From Phycisphaerales bacterium UBA7800 (GTDB lineage Bacteria; Planctomycetota; Phycisphaerae; Phycisphaerales; Phycisphaeraceae), in contig DLCK01000032.1 in the NCBI GenBank assembly GCA_002480565.1, positions 86,064 to 150,063 on the forward strand: 64,000 bases of DNA, written 5' to 3'. Each line of letters begins with the position of its first letter. Position 1 is the first letter of the stretch. Both the position numbers and the translations under genes were made by a program. This document shows positions 34,887-44,800 of this stretch, one piece after another. The notes below the pieces were generated by a model, which saw only the letters and a list, made by a program, of their open reading frames with translations, made no database searches and had not been told where the DNA came from.

Positions 34887-35735
34887 ATGAGCAATACTCC
34901 ACAGTTCATCCTAAAGATACGTCAACTCCAGCCTCAACTCAGTGGCAAGCTGAAAGTCATTTGCGATTTTATTCTTTCAAAGCCGGAAATCATCATCACA
35001 CATAAAGTCAAAGAGATCGCCAAAGCTTGTGAATGTGATGATGCTTTGGTCATTCGATTTTGCAAGAAGGTTGGGTATAGCGGTCTATCGCAAATGCGTG
35101 CCTCATTTGCTGATGAATTGCTACCTGTCCAGCAAGCTGATGCAAAGAAGAAAACCAAGGACGATCCATTTGATGTTCTTAAAAGCAGCATGCTACAAAC
35201 CAATATCTCCGCTTTGCAAGACACCATGAGTTTGTTGGATCAAGATGTCGTTGAATCTGCTGCTCGGATCGTCAGTCAATCCAATCGTATTTTTATCACA
35301 GGTGTTGGTGCATCCGGATTTGTTGCCATGGATTTACAAATCAAGTTACTTCGACTTGGATTAACGCCCGTTTTTCATAGCGATCATACGATGTCAAAGA
35401 TGGCTTTGAACCTGCTCGAACCAGATGACTCAGCCATAGCAATCTCCTTTAGCGGCGAAACAGAAGAAATCTGTCGATCCGCCAAAGTAGTAAAAGACCG
35501 GGGCGCAAAAATTATCAGCATTACGAACTTTCCCAAAAGTTCACTAGCAAAATATTCAGACGTGATGTTACTGACCGCCTGTCAGGAGAAATCACTTCGT
35601 ATTGGTGCAATGGCATCACGTTTGGCCCAACTTGCAGTTGTTGACTTACTGATGGTCAACATTGCGTTAAATCATTTTGACCGTGTACAGGAAAACGTCC
35701 TTAAAACGTTGCCAATTAAAAATCTGATTAAATAA
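34887..35735 (+). CDS. RpiR/MurR family transcriptional regulator (HTH plus SIS domain)
   Basis: The 282-residue protein has an N-terminal RpiR helix-turn-helix at about 1-80 (KLKVICDFILSKPEIIITHK, VKEIAKACECDDALVIRFCKK). A SIS phosphosugar-binding domain follows at about 125-265 (RIFITGVGASGFVAMDLQ, AIAISFSGETEEICRSA, GAKIISITN). Members sense a phosphorylated sugar, typically an amino-sugar or hexose phosphate. It has no visible ribosome binding site and probably a very short or absent leader. It is followed after 32 bp by a mannose-6-phosphate-isomerase-like gene and then a ROK kinase gene, so the inducer is likely a hexose phosphate made or used by those enzymes. Confidence 0.9.
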   Translation: MSNTPQFILKIRQLQPQLSGKLKVICDFILSKPEIIITHKVKEIAKACECDDALVIRFCKKVGYSGLSQMRASFADELLPVQQADAKKKTKDDPFDVLKSSMLQTNISALQDTMSLLDQDVVESAARIVSQSNRIFITGVGASGFVAMDLQIKLLRLGLTPVFHSDHTMSKMALNLLEPDDSAIAISFSGETEEICRSAKVVKDRGAKIISITNFPKSSLAKYSDVMLLTACQEKSLRIGAMASRLAQLAVVDLLMVNIALNHFDRVQENVLKTLPIKNLIK

Positions 35736-35767
35736 CTTTCATTTATATTCAAAAAGGTATCATTATC

Positions 35768-37552
35768 ATGAGTTTCATGTTTAATCCATATCCCTACGAC
35801 GATCCCAAAGCCTCCAATCCCATCGATCTATCTGAGAAGTCCATCCAGTCCATTACCTGTGGCAACGCCAATGTCATCAAAGAGCTTTGCAATCAGGCTA
35901 CAAAAGGTGTTTTGATCATCGATGGCTATATTGGTATTGATTTTGACGCCACCATCACGCCCTTGAAACAAGAACTTGGCCATGCTGCTTTTCTGGATAT
36001 CGCATCGTGCTATAAAACCCAAGCTCAACTTGATCAAATGCTTGATCCCTATCTTGCAGTTGATTCATCAATGGATCCTGTTTCATTGTTTGGGCGCATC
36101 TATCATGGTGAGATTGATGACCTATTAGACAAAACCAAACTCGCCGACCTTCTAGAACAGATTACCCAAAGTGACAAACCAGTCATTGTCTATGGTTGCG
36201 GGAGCGGTTGCCAATCTGTTCGTCAACTTGCAGACAGAATTGTCTATCTGGATATAGCACCTAAAAACATCGTACTTCGCGCCAAAGCGGGTAAAATTAA
36301 ATGTATCGGTGATGAAACGAATCGCCCATTTAAGCAACTACTTCGACATCTTTACTATGTTGAATATGAAGTATCCATGCGCCTTAGGCAGGAATTACTT
36401 AACGATAAAAAATTGATTGCATACATTGACAGCAACGATCCAGAGGAACATAAATTTATTCCTAAACTAGCTTTTGAAGAAATATTCGAACATCTAGTCA
36501 ACCGTCCATTTCGCTGTAAACCGTGCTATATCGAAGGCGTCTGGGGCGGGGACTATATTAAAAATCTACGCAATCTCCCCGAGAAAATGCGCAACTGTGC
36601 ATGGGTTTTTGACCTGATTCCCAATGAAGTGAGTCTTGTTGCCAAAACCAGTAACATGACATTTGAATTTCCCTATGTCACATTCTACAGAAAAATGGGC
36701 ATAAAATTAATGGGCAAAGACACTGTCGAAAAATACGGCGGGGTATTCCCAATCCGTTTTAACTACGACGATGGTGTCAACGGCGGCAACATGTCCATTC
36801 AGGTACACCCAACACGAAAGTATAATAACGAAAACTTCAACGAGCCCTTCCAACAAGATGAAAGCTATTATATCGTTCACACCACCGGCTCCAGAACATA
36901 TATGGGAATCAGAGATAAGTATGAACCCAAGGAATTTTATGACGCAGTTCAAAAGTCCGAAAAGGATGGCAGTGAAGTTGACTACGAAAAATATGTTAAC
37001 TCAATCGTCAGCCGTCAAGGTAGACAATTCCTTTTACCCGGTGGAACATTACATTCATCTGGCGTTAACCAGGTTGTTCTGGAAATTGGTTGCTGGACGG
37101 TCGGTTCATATACTTTCAAAATGTATGATTATCTAAGAACTGATCTTGATGGTACACGGCGCCCCATTCACTCAAAGCATGGTATTAATGTCATTGATAC
37201 CAGCCGTAATGAAGAATATGTTAAAACCAAACTGGTCCCAGAACGAAAAATTCTGGATAAGGGTGATGATTGGACTGAATTTATCGTAGGCGAACATGAA
37301 AAAATGTTTTTCCAATTACGATGCATTGAATTGTATACCCAAGTTCAGAGCAAGACGAATGGTAAGTTTCATGTTTTGAACCTTGTAGAGGGACAAAAAG
37401 CCCGTATTGAATCACTAGATGATTCTTCTGCTGCATACGAAATAGAATATCTGGAAATGGTTGTCGTTCCAGCTTGTCTAGGCAGGTATCGCATAATTAA
37501 CATGGGCGCCGGACCGATTACGATTCATAAAACATTACTAAAATCGGAATAG
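35768..37552 (+). CDS. Class I mannose-6-phosphate isomerase-like protein with N-terminal extra domain
   Basis: The 594-residue cytoplasmic protein has the cupin isomerase core from about 250 to the end: YIEGVWGGDYI, then SIQVHPT with Gln345 and His347, ESYY with Glu365, and GGTLHSSG with His429, which correspond to the metal ligands of class I phosphomannose isomerase. The first about 245 residues form an additional domain that looks like a nucleoside/uridine-kinase-like fold (GVLIIDGYIGIDFD, VIVYGCGSGCQSV) but lacks a P-loop. Such long forms occur in bacterial sugar loci, often next to ROK kinases. Here the kinase gene follows after four bases. Together they could phosphorylate and isomerise mannose or a related hexose. 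Confidence 0.83.
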   Translation: MSFMFNPYPYDDPKASNPIDLSEKSIQSITCGNANVIKELCNQATKGVLIIDGYIGIDFDATITPLKQELGHAAFLDIASCYKTQAQLDQMLDPYLAVDSSMDPVSLFGRIYHGEIDDLLDKTKLADLLEQITQSDKPVIVYGCGSGCQSVRQLADRIVYLDIAPKNIVLRAKAGKIKCIGDETNRPFKQLLRHLYYVEYEVSMRLRQELLNDKKLIAYIDSNDPEEHKFIPKLAFEEIFEHLVNRPFRCKPCYIEGVWGGDYIKNLRNLPEKMRNCAWVFDLIPNEVSLVAKTSNMTFEFPYVTFYRKMGIKLMGKDTVEKYGGVFPIRFNYDDGVNGGNMSIQVHPTRKYNNENFNEPFQQDESYYIVHTTGSRTYMGIRDKYEPKEFYDAVQKSEKDGSEVDYEKYVNSIVSRQGRQFLLPGGTLHSSGVNQVVLEIGCWTVGSYTFKMYDYLRTDLDGTRRPIHSKHGINVIDTSRNEEYVKTKLVPERKILDKGDDWTEFIVGEHEKMFFQLRCIELYTQVQSKTNGKFHVLNLVEGQKARIESLDDSSAAYEIEYLEMVVVPACLGRYRIINMGAGPITIHKTLLKSE

Positions 37553-37556
37553 TGAT

Positions 37557-38444
37557 ATGAATGGTACGACATTGGCAATGGATATCGGTGGAACATGTAT
37601 CAAGTCCGGTCTTGTGGACGCATCTGGTAATGTCAGATCGCTTGAAAATACTGTTTTGCCGATATCCTCAACATCAAGTGCAACAGAGATCATCACAGCA
37701 TTTTCTGAACCTGCCAAAAATCACGCAGGTTGTTTTGACTCTGTTGCGATATGCATGCCAGGCCCCTTGCATTACCCAACTGGTTTCAGTCAGATGACTC
37801 ACAAGTTCCCTCCCTTGTACGGCAAGAATCTTGAAACACTTTTAAAAGACAGCTGCAAAACGCTACAAAAAATGCGTATATCCTTTTTCCATGACACATG
37901 CTCATTCCTCATTGGCGAGCATTGGAAAGGTACCGTTACCGGCTGTCAAAATTGCATAGGCATCACACTAGGGACAGGTATTGGCGTTGCAGCTATCGTC
38001 AACAACCGTCTTCTGGTGACAGAGAGTGGTTGCCCATCAAGTGAAGTCAGTGTTTGGAATCGTCCATTCCGTAATGGTCGCGTCGAACAATTTATCTCAT
38101 CCGAAGCCATTATAAAACAGTATCAAATATTGTCTGACAGGAAAGATTCAACCTTGACTGTGAAACAAATTGTGGATTTGGCACGCAATAAAAATAGACA
38201 TGCCCTAGAAGCCTTGAAGCAGTATGCCTTGAATCTTGACGAGGTTCTTTGTGAGCCTGTTATTGCGATACAACCAGAAGCGGTAGTATTTGGGGGGCAA
38301 ATTGCCAAAGCAATGGATTTACTCCAGGAACATATACTTTTCAAACTCATTCAATCTAATATAACTGCTCGGATAAGCACCAGTCATCTTGAAGACAAGG
38401 CCTCGCTAATCGGTGTAGCAAAGCTGGCAAACACAACCCCGTAA
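37557..38444 (+). CDS. ROK family sugar kinase
   Basis: The 295-residue protein starts four bases after the previous stop with no separate ribosome binding site, so translation is probably coupled. LAMDIGGTCIKSGLVDASG is the ATP-binding phosphate-1 motif of ROK kinases, and GITLGTGIGVAAIVNNRLL is the phosphate-2 motif. PEAVVFGGQIAKAMDLL is the C-terminal adenosine region. The usual zinc motif CxCGxxGCxE is absent; the corresponding stretch reads SGCPSSEVSVWN. The family phosphorylates glucose, mannose, N-acetyl sugars or allose. With the isomerase partner and RpiR regulator, mannose or a similar hexose is the best guess. Confidence 0.88.
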   Translation: MNGTTLAMDIGGTCIKSGLVDASGNVRSLENTVLPISSTSSATEIITAFSEPAKNHAGCFDSVAICMPGPLHYPTGFSQMTHKFPPLYGKNLETLLKDSCKTLQKMRISFFHDTCSFLIGEHWKGTVTGCQNCIGITLGTGIGVAAIVNNRLLVTESGCPSSEVSVWNRPFRNGRVEQFISSEAIIKQYQILSDRKDSTLTVKQIVDLARNKNRHALEALKQYALNLDEVLCEPVIAIQPEAVVFGGQIAKAMDLLQEHILFKLIQSNITARISTSHLEDKASLIGVAKLANTTP

Positions 38445-38501
38445 CTCCAACCAATAGTCAATCAACTCAAGTCATATAGAGGCTACAAGAAGGGAATCAA
38501 C

Positions 38502-39986
38502 ATGCCATCACCATTTCATTATCACACACGGCATATTCCAATTGAGCACCTGAAACTAACAACACAAACAGCCCATAAAGTCATCAAGAATGGCCTAACT
38601 ACCTGTCTAGATCCAGACAAAATATCCAAGCTCGTGGACATGGGAATTGACACCATTGAACTGAGACTTGTATGGTGGGAACTGGAAAAAAAGAAAAATC
38701 AATTCGATTGGTCAAGATTTGAACGTGATCTTGATCGCGTGGTTAAGGCAGGTCTTAAGGTCGGACTGATGGCATGGTTCAATCATCCACCGTCATGGCA
38801 CAAGGGTGTTAACTTCAAATGTCTTAGGCATGGTTTCGAAACAACCACTCTTTCCCCATGGGCCCCTCAAACCCTAGATAATTTCGACCGATTGTACGAG
38901 ATTGTTTCACAGCGCTACGCAAATATCGTTGACTTTGTCTATGTCACATCCTGTGGTGATTTTGGTGAGCCTGTACTCCCTCAAGGTGTTGAACACTACA
39001 CATTCTCATCCCCACATTCACACGGCGGCTTATTCTGGACTGGTGATGAATATGCTCAAAAGCAATGGAAAACTATTTCAGATATTTGCATGACAGATAT
39101 ACTGACAACTCAAGATAGAGCAACAATTCTTCAGTATGTAAATTTTATTGAAGAAAGCACCGCTCAATTTACTGCTGACTGCTATCAAACCATACGCAAC
39201 CATTTTCCCAAATCACGATATGCCGTCCCATTGGGGTTTGTTGAGGAAGCAAATAATGGTCACAGCAAATCACTTGTGATCAAGAAAATGGCTGAGGTAT
39301 CACCAGATTTTACTGCTCGCTGGACCGGCATGGCTGAATTAAGGAATTTCGGCAAGTCAAATGTTCCTGCTAATCGTGTATCAGCAGCAGCACGTTTTTA
39401 CGGTGCAAAATTTGGTGAAGAAGCTGCACTCATCATTGAAGCTGAGAATGCTAAAAATGCCTTGTATGAATGTATCGCCAATGGCGCAACCATGCTACAC
39501 AACGACTTTATGAATATTACAAAGTCTGGTGACGATAACATTTCACTCGCCAAAAATATCACCTTCTGTCCCCCCATTACGAACACCGCATTGCTCTGGC
39601 CAGATATAGACGAAAAGATCAACGCATTCATGCTAGATGGAACGGGACAAGAATTATTAAATTTTCATCAATTTATTAATCAAGCAGCTGAAGTAAGAAA
39701 ACATACAAACTACGACATCGTCGACAGTAGAATGATACAAGACGGCATTCTGAACAAATACGAAAATCTCATAAATCTTACCCCAATTCCAGATGAACTG
39801 GAATGTTATATCAACGTATTTAAAAATCAAGGTGGAGAAGTTCAAACATCACCACAATACCTCACCGATTGGAATGGCCTTTACGAAACCAATCATGCAA
39901 ATTGCGTATCAACGTATAACACAAAGAATCAAAGCATAGATATATCAAGTGTTTCAAGCTGCCACCCCATACATGGGATGACGTGA
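38502..39986 (+). CDS. Cytoplasmic GH-A clan glycosidase, GH42/GH14-like barrel
   Basis: The 494-residue protein has no signal peptide and AGAAGGGA before the ATG. The barrel begins near 35 (DKISKLVDMGIDTIELRL, VWWELEKKKNQFDWS, GLKVGLMAWFNHPPSWH). The acid/base candidate is Glu156 in SCGDFGEPVLP, and LIIEAENAK (311-318) offers the nucleophile near Glu313 or Glu315. The overall order resembles beta-galactosidases of GH42 or beta-amylase-like GH14; I cannot assign the family firmly. It follows the RpiR-isomerase-kinase genes after 57 bp and probably releases the sugar that they process. Confidence 0.7.
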   Translation: MPSPFHYHTRHIPIEHLKLTTQTAHKVIKNGLTTCLDPDKISKLVDMGIDTIELRLVWWELEKKKNQFDWSRFERDLDRVVKAGLKVGLMAWFNHPPSWHKGVNFKCLRHGFETTTLSPWAPQTLDNFDRLYEIVSQRYANIVDFVYVTSCGDFGEPVLPQGVEHYTFSSPHSHGGLFWTGDEYAQKQWKTISDICMTDILTTQDRATILQYVNFIEESTAQFTADCYQTIRNHFPKSRYAVPLGFVEEANNGHSKSLVIKKMAEVSPDFTARWTGMAELRNFGKSNVPANRVSAAARFYGAKFGEEAALIIEAENAKNALYECIANGATMLHNDFMNITKSGDDNISLAKNITFCPPITNTALLWPDIDEKINAFMLDGTGQELLNFHQFINQAAEVRKHTNYDIVDSRMIQDGILNKYENLINLTPIPDELECYINVFKNQGGEVQTSPQYLTDWNGLYETNHANCVSTYNTKNQSIDISSVSSCHPIHGMT

Positions 39987-40137
39987 TGCAGGATTTAGCC
40001 ATCATGCTCTGGGCGTTTGAGTTTGATCCGGAAAAACAGGCTAAACCAAGGCTGAAACGATCCTCACCCGGATAATGGACAATCACATTCGCATGTTCCA
40101 TCGTTGCTACGCGCGCCATCAAACGATACTGGAGTGA
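39986..40137 (+). other. Two tiny chained reading frames after the glycosidase gene
   Basis: A 29-codon frame (39986-40075, starting in a TGATG junction with the glycosidase stop, reads MQDLAIMLWAFEFDPEK...) runs into a 20-codon frame (40075-40137, TAATG junction, MDNHIRMFHRCYARHQTILE). The stop-start overlaps are striking, but neither peptide resembles anything known and neither has a Shine-Dalgarno sequence. They may be the remains of a single degraded gene upstream of the HTH gene. Confidence 0.2.
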
Positions 40138-40155
40138 TTGGAGGTAATATTGAAA

Positions 40156-40398
40156 ATGTCGCAGCCCGAGCTACCAATCCCTGATGATCTGGCTGCTTAC
40201 AAGGAGTTACATAAAACCATTACCAGTTTGCCAGCGTTCCAGCAGGAAGCCTGCATAGCCCTGATGCATGGTGACAGCATTCAGGCCATTGCCGACGACA
40301 CGAGAAGAGCTCGGGGGACCATTCAATTTCACATGCAGTGTATCGGGCAGGTATTGACTGACAAGGGATTTGATCTGGGCTTTGTGCAAAGCGCATAA
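40156..40398 (+). CDS. Small helix-turn-helix protein, sigma-70 region 4-like
   Basis: The protein has 80 residues from the ATG at 40156. GGAGG at 40140-40144 also suits a TTG at 40150, so the start is ambiguous by two codons. Residues about 25-70 form a helix-turn-helix of the sigma region 4/LuxR kind (SLPAFQQEACIALMHG, DSIQAIADDTRRARGTIQFHMQ). No other domain is present. It may be a stand-alone DNA-binding protein or the last part of a lost sigma-like gene. It is next to a frameshifted response regulator gene and tiny frames, so this zone may be decaying. Confidence 0.5.
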   Translation: MSQPELPIPDDLAAYKELHKTITSLPAFQQEACIALMHGDSIQAIADDTRRARGTIQFHMQCIGQVLTDKGFDLGFVQSA

Positions 40399-40479
40399 AA
40401 AATGAACCCGACGGTTAACCCGGTTCGTGCAATCACTCGTTGGAACAACGTGCATTTACCTTGTAGTAAATGTGCTACC

Positions 40480-40686
40480 TCACTGTCCCTTGAGATTCAT
40501 GCATGTGAGCTTACTGGTTTTGGCCAGCTTGACGAGTGTGTTACTGACCATGCCGCTTCGCTCTTCCTTGATCCAGTGTTCGTTGACTTGAGCCTTGGTG
40601 CATTCGGATTTGGCTTGAGCAAAAGCAAGAACCGATTCATCGCCGGTCAGTGCGAATTTACCGCGGGCGCACTTGTCGGGTTTCAT
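40480..40686 (-). CDS. Small hypothetical protein, possibly truncated at its 5' end
   Basis: This 68-residue frame (MKPDKCARGKFALTGDE..., NEHWIKEERSGMVSNTL) has a protein-like composition with charged, helical character. I do not recognise it. Just upstream in the same frame lie 16 codons of similar character (RGCPAKTMVVEAQT) ended by a TAG immediately before the ATG. A separate short start, MSQTATSAKSL, lies further upstream at about 40773 in another frame. The gene may therefore be longer and broken. The opposite strand is also open over 40402-40740 but reads less like a protein. A 7-bp hairpin, CATTTAC / GTAAATG, lies about 10-30 bp beyond its stop. Confidence 0.3.
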   Translation of the reverse strand: MKPDKCARGKFALTGDESVLAFAQAKSECTKAQVNEHWIKEERSGMVSNTLVKLAKTSKLTCMNLKGQ

Positions 40687-40853
40687 CTATGTTTGAGCTT
40701 CAACGACCATGGTTTTTGCTGGGCAACCACGCCGAGTTAGAGTGATTTAGCAGAGGTTGCGGTTTGAGACATCGTAAAAAAAACTCCATAAGACAAAATG
40801 TTAAAGCCTGAGCACGTTACAACACGACATTTGCACAGGCCATTGTTAAAGAG

Positions 40854-41698
40854 TCAAGTAGTCTGTAAAACAAATAGCAGGTCTTCCGAATAATCGTCCC
40901 TGCATTCAACCGTGATCCAATCGAGCAAGTGATAACCAATGCGATCATTGACAATCACGTCGTGCATGCCGCAATTAAGGGAAAGACGATCACGCATAAT
41001 CCTCTGAATTCGCCGACGAAGTGTGCGAACGGACTGAACCGCCGAGGGTTGAGAAACCTGTGGACCGAGTCGGTTAGCCAATACATCGCTGCTGATACAT
41101 ACGAAGCGGTCTTGAGCGTTTTTCTCTTTGAGAATATTCAAGATACTCCATGCATAGCCCTTCTCACCGGCCAATGCGATGGTCGCATCGCAGAGTTCAA
41201 AGCGCGTGGGATAGACGGCCAAGACGCCACCAGTGAATGGCTTCATCTGCCCGGTGATAATGGGTTCAGAAAGTAAACGTTGACGTCGGAACTTCCGAAG
41301 GACATCACGCATGACATACAACAACGTCCGTCCCGTTGTCGGAAACGGCATGGAAATACTGCCGTCAACCCCAAGCTCGCTGAGTTCCACCATCAAGTCA
41401 ACACATTGCTGATGCTGGCCTGTCATCAAAATGACAGGAACGCGCCGTTGCATGCGTGCACGGATATGCTTGAATAAGTTGCCCCAGTAGTCTGGTGAAC
41501 GCTCACCGCTTGGACATGAAAGAATCTTCAAGTCCAGAAGAATCAGGTTGTATTCGTGAATAGCCAACAGTTCGTTGGCTTCCTGCTGCATCGTTGCCTT
41601 GCATCGCTGGCAAATCTCAGCGGTGCAAGGCAATCATCAATTGCTTGCGTTTTAATCTGCTTATCATCTTCAACGACGAGAAAACTCATTCGTCGCAT
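40854..41698 (-). pseudogene. Response regulator with C-terminal DNA-binding domain, frameshifted near residue 30
   Basis: From an ATG at 41698 (GGAAAGG upstream) the sequence reads RRMSFLVVEDDKQIK, the start of a receiver domain with its acidic pair, then leaves frame within about 35 codons. The rest of the receiver is in another frame: EYNLILLDLKI with the phospho-acceptor Asp, PVILMTGQHQ with the Thr, and SISMPFP in place of the usual Lys-Pro. The tail, to 40854, contains a winged-helix-like region (KGYAWSILNILKE, SVRTLRRRIQRIMRDRL). The full span is 845 nt, one short of a whole number of codons. The second half could be translated alone from a TTG at 41633, but this would lack the acidic pair. 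The next 150 bp (41699-41849) hold no gene. Confidence 0.7.
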
Positions 41699-41849
41699 GC
41701 CCTTTCCACTCACATAATGGAAGGGTGATCATACTATCGTCCCAGAAAGGATACGGAACCACCATGAGCAAATACGAATACTCGTTAATAGTCTAAACTA
41801 TAGATGCAAAATGGACTTCAATAATACATAGTCTCAATAGCATCTAATG

Positions 41850-44800
41850 TTAGTTAAACTTTATCAGTTTAACACCAAATCTAGAAACCAAGATATCCTG
41901 ACTTAAATTAACATCTTCATCATTCCAAACATCTCGACCTATTTTACTGGCAAGCCAATGGTTGTCGAAACCGGTAAGTTGGCCTGAGACTTCTCCATCG
42001 TTTCGATTGATGATTAATAACCAGAGTGCCCCATGATGAGACACACGTCGAATATCAACATGTTTGATCAATTCTCCGTCTGAGCCAACAAGCCATGGGC
42101 CTGTGCAGTGAGATTTCAGGTCAGGCAACACACCAACAACAACTTTTCCTTTTCCATATCGATACACACCTTGGGTAATCATCGCATCTTCAAATGTATT
42201 ATCCTGATTCTCAACAGGATGGCCCCACGGATCAAACCATGTGACAGGCGATGAGAACCAAAGCGTACCGCCATCTTGTACCCATTTTGCTAAGATCCTT
42301 GCAGCGTCAGGCTCAATATACTGTGTATTTGAAGCCGCCAAAAGTGAGACGCCCTTCAAATCATCCGATGTTAAACTGTGCGTAAACACAAATCGATGAC
42401 CACTGGCGTTGCGATTCAAACTGTCATAAGTTGCCTGCAAGTTGTGAATGTAATTAACACCTTGATGCGTATTGGCAGAAAGCGAATAAAGCAATCGAAC
42501 CTTGCCACCATCAGCATTTCCAAGAGCAATCATTGGTTCAGCTAACGCACGCAGCTTAAATGATGTCCGACCGACAATATCAGTGGTTTTAGGCCAGCGT
42601 ATAATGGACTGCTCACCGCCATTTGCCATACTATTCCACGGCGTTCGCCACCATATCCAAATCAATCCTGTTTGTATGCCATGCGTGACGCCGTCAACCA
42701 TACGCATTTGAATCTGCTGCGTATCATTGGGATCGACGCCTCCCATAAAATGCCATTCTGTATTGTAAATCGGTATGTTCGGGTTGATGGATTTGAGATA
42801 GTCCAGCCAAATTGGATCGCCGCCATCAGTACCCAATACCGTTTGTGCTTGCGAAACATTGGTATGTTCATTGAGCATGGCAAAACCAAAATGGGTTTCA
42901 TGTCCCATCAATTTGGTCCAAACGGCTTTGTCGGGCATTTGCGATGTAATGTCGTTTTTACGTTTCTGGAAAAACGATGTCACTTGTTGGTCAACAAATC
43001 GCTGCCAGTCCCATTCAGCGCCCTTACTCTGCTTACGAAGTTCAAAGAACGTCTTTAGATCAATACTTTTAATCGAATCATATTGACTATCCCATTGTTT
43101 ATTGGCGACGTCAATGTTGACATATTCACTGGCTATCCAACGAGGGAATGCCTGTGTGAATGATTGGGAAGTTTGCTTGACATGGTAACCAGGCTCATTG
43201 GCCAACCCGATGCTCACCAGATGTTGTTCGTCTTTGATTACCGCTGTCATTTGCTGATACCAGTTCTCGAACAACCTATCTGCTTGAGGCGACAAAACGT
43301 CCCATGGGAACATCCCTGATCCTTCATCTGGTGTCTTGGCTTTTGCATAAGTTTTGGGCATCGGCTCTGGTAAATAATGAGAGGATGCTAACAAATGCAA
43401 GGATATGCCTGCGTCTTTGCCCTCTTTCAAAAATTGGTTGAGGAATTTTTCACCATGACCTTTGTACTTGGAAAACCAATCACGAATCCCTGTTTCGCGA
43501 GCGACTGCATTAAACCCCAATTCAGGAAGCAGGTGAGTATTTGTCCCGTCGCTGATTGGGCCGATCATCAATAGTGGTTTACCGTCCTGAGTTTGTTGAC
43601 CACGTTCATACTTGACAGGTGAATCAGACTTGAAATCTTCAGATGACATCTCGGTGATTTTGCCAGTTGCCCGGTCATTCAAGGCAAGTTGCGTGCGGTC
43701 CAGAATGGACTGAATGTCATCCAGTTGCTTCATGGCAATGCCATAGGCCTTTTGATTTTTATAATCAGATTCGACAAAGCCGTCATCTTTCAAAAACCAA
43801 CTTGCAACAGCAAGCGAAATGCTCGGTTCCTTAACACCAATACCTTTTTGTTTGAGTTGAGCTGCGATTCTTTCAATCTGACCGACCCACTTGAGCAGTT
43901 GATGTCGCTTTTGATTCATATGTTCTGACGTGAAGCCTGAAACTTCCAATGATAGATTGCTAGCCATCAAAACGCTGTCTTCGCTGACAAGCTCGATTTG
44001 ATAGTTTGCCAACCCCACACCGATTTTACTGGAAGGATGATCAATGACCGTAGTCACCAAGGCATGCTGTGTATCAATGGAAACTGGTGCCTGCCATGTA
44101 TAGGTCTGATTACTCTGTTTGTTGCGACCATGAACTTGAAGAACCCCTTTGAACTTTTTTAATGAAGATATCTCCAGATCGAATGTGATGGCTTCATCAT
44201 CGCTGACCTGATTTGCTGATGTATGCTGAAAATAGGCGGCCTTGACGGGTGAAGCAGCACGCATCGCAACGGTAAACACTGCGGTTTCAGATTCGGGTTT
44301 GGGATCCAATCGAATATTATCAATGACAAAACGAATTGGCTGACGGTCAGGGACATTAGGTGCTTTACATGGGAATGTCAGGCGAAACGCATCGACAGAA
44401 GGACGTGTCGGGTGAATGGGGATGCGAATTTCCTGCCAACGTCCGGGCTTGAGTTTCCCGATGGACTTCCAGGTTGCAGAGATGATCCCAAATCCTTTCT
44501 CGCGTCCCAACTGCATGTAAATATCAAAGTCAATCGGGTCCAAAGGATAGATATCAAAGATGAGTTCTTTGGCACCTTGAATATTTAATTGCGGATCAAG
44601 CGGTTTCTCCCACGTCAACCACGAAGGCGCTTTGGGATTGGTTTTATTGACCGTCACATGACAGAGTAATGCTTTATCACCTGAACGATTCGGCGCATCA
44701 ACAGATTCTACGCCACCGCTATGCCCATGTGTCGCACCGAGAAACCGCCAACCTTTGGATGTATCCAAAGTCCAAAAAGCTGCGGGATAAACCATGTCTT

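Noticed and set aside
40402..40740. Plus-strand 112-codon frame opposite the small hypothetical
   Set aside because: Hydrophobic, His/Cys-rich reverse-type composition; the minus-strand reading looks more like a protein.
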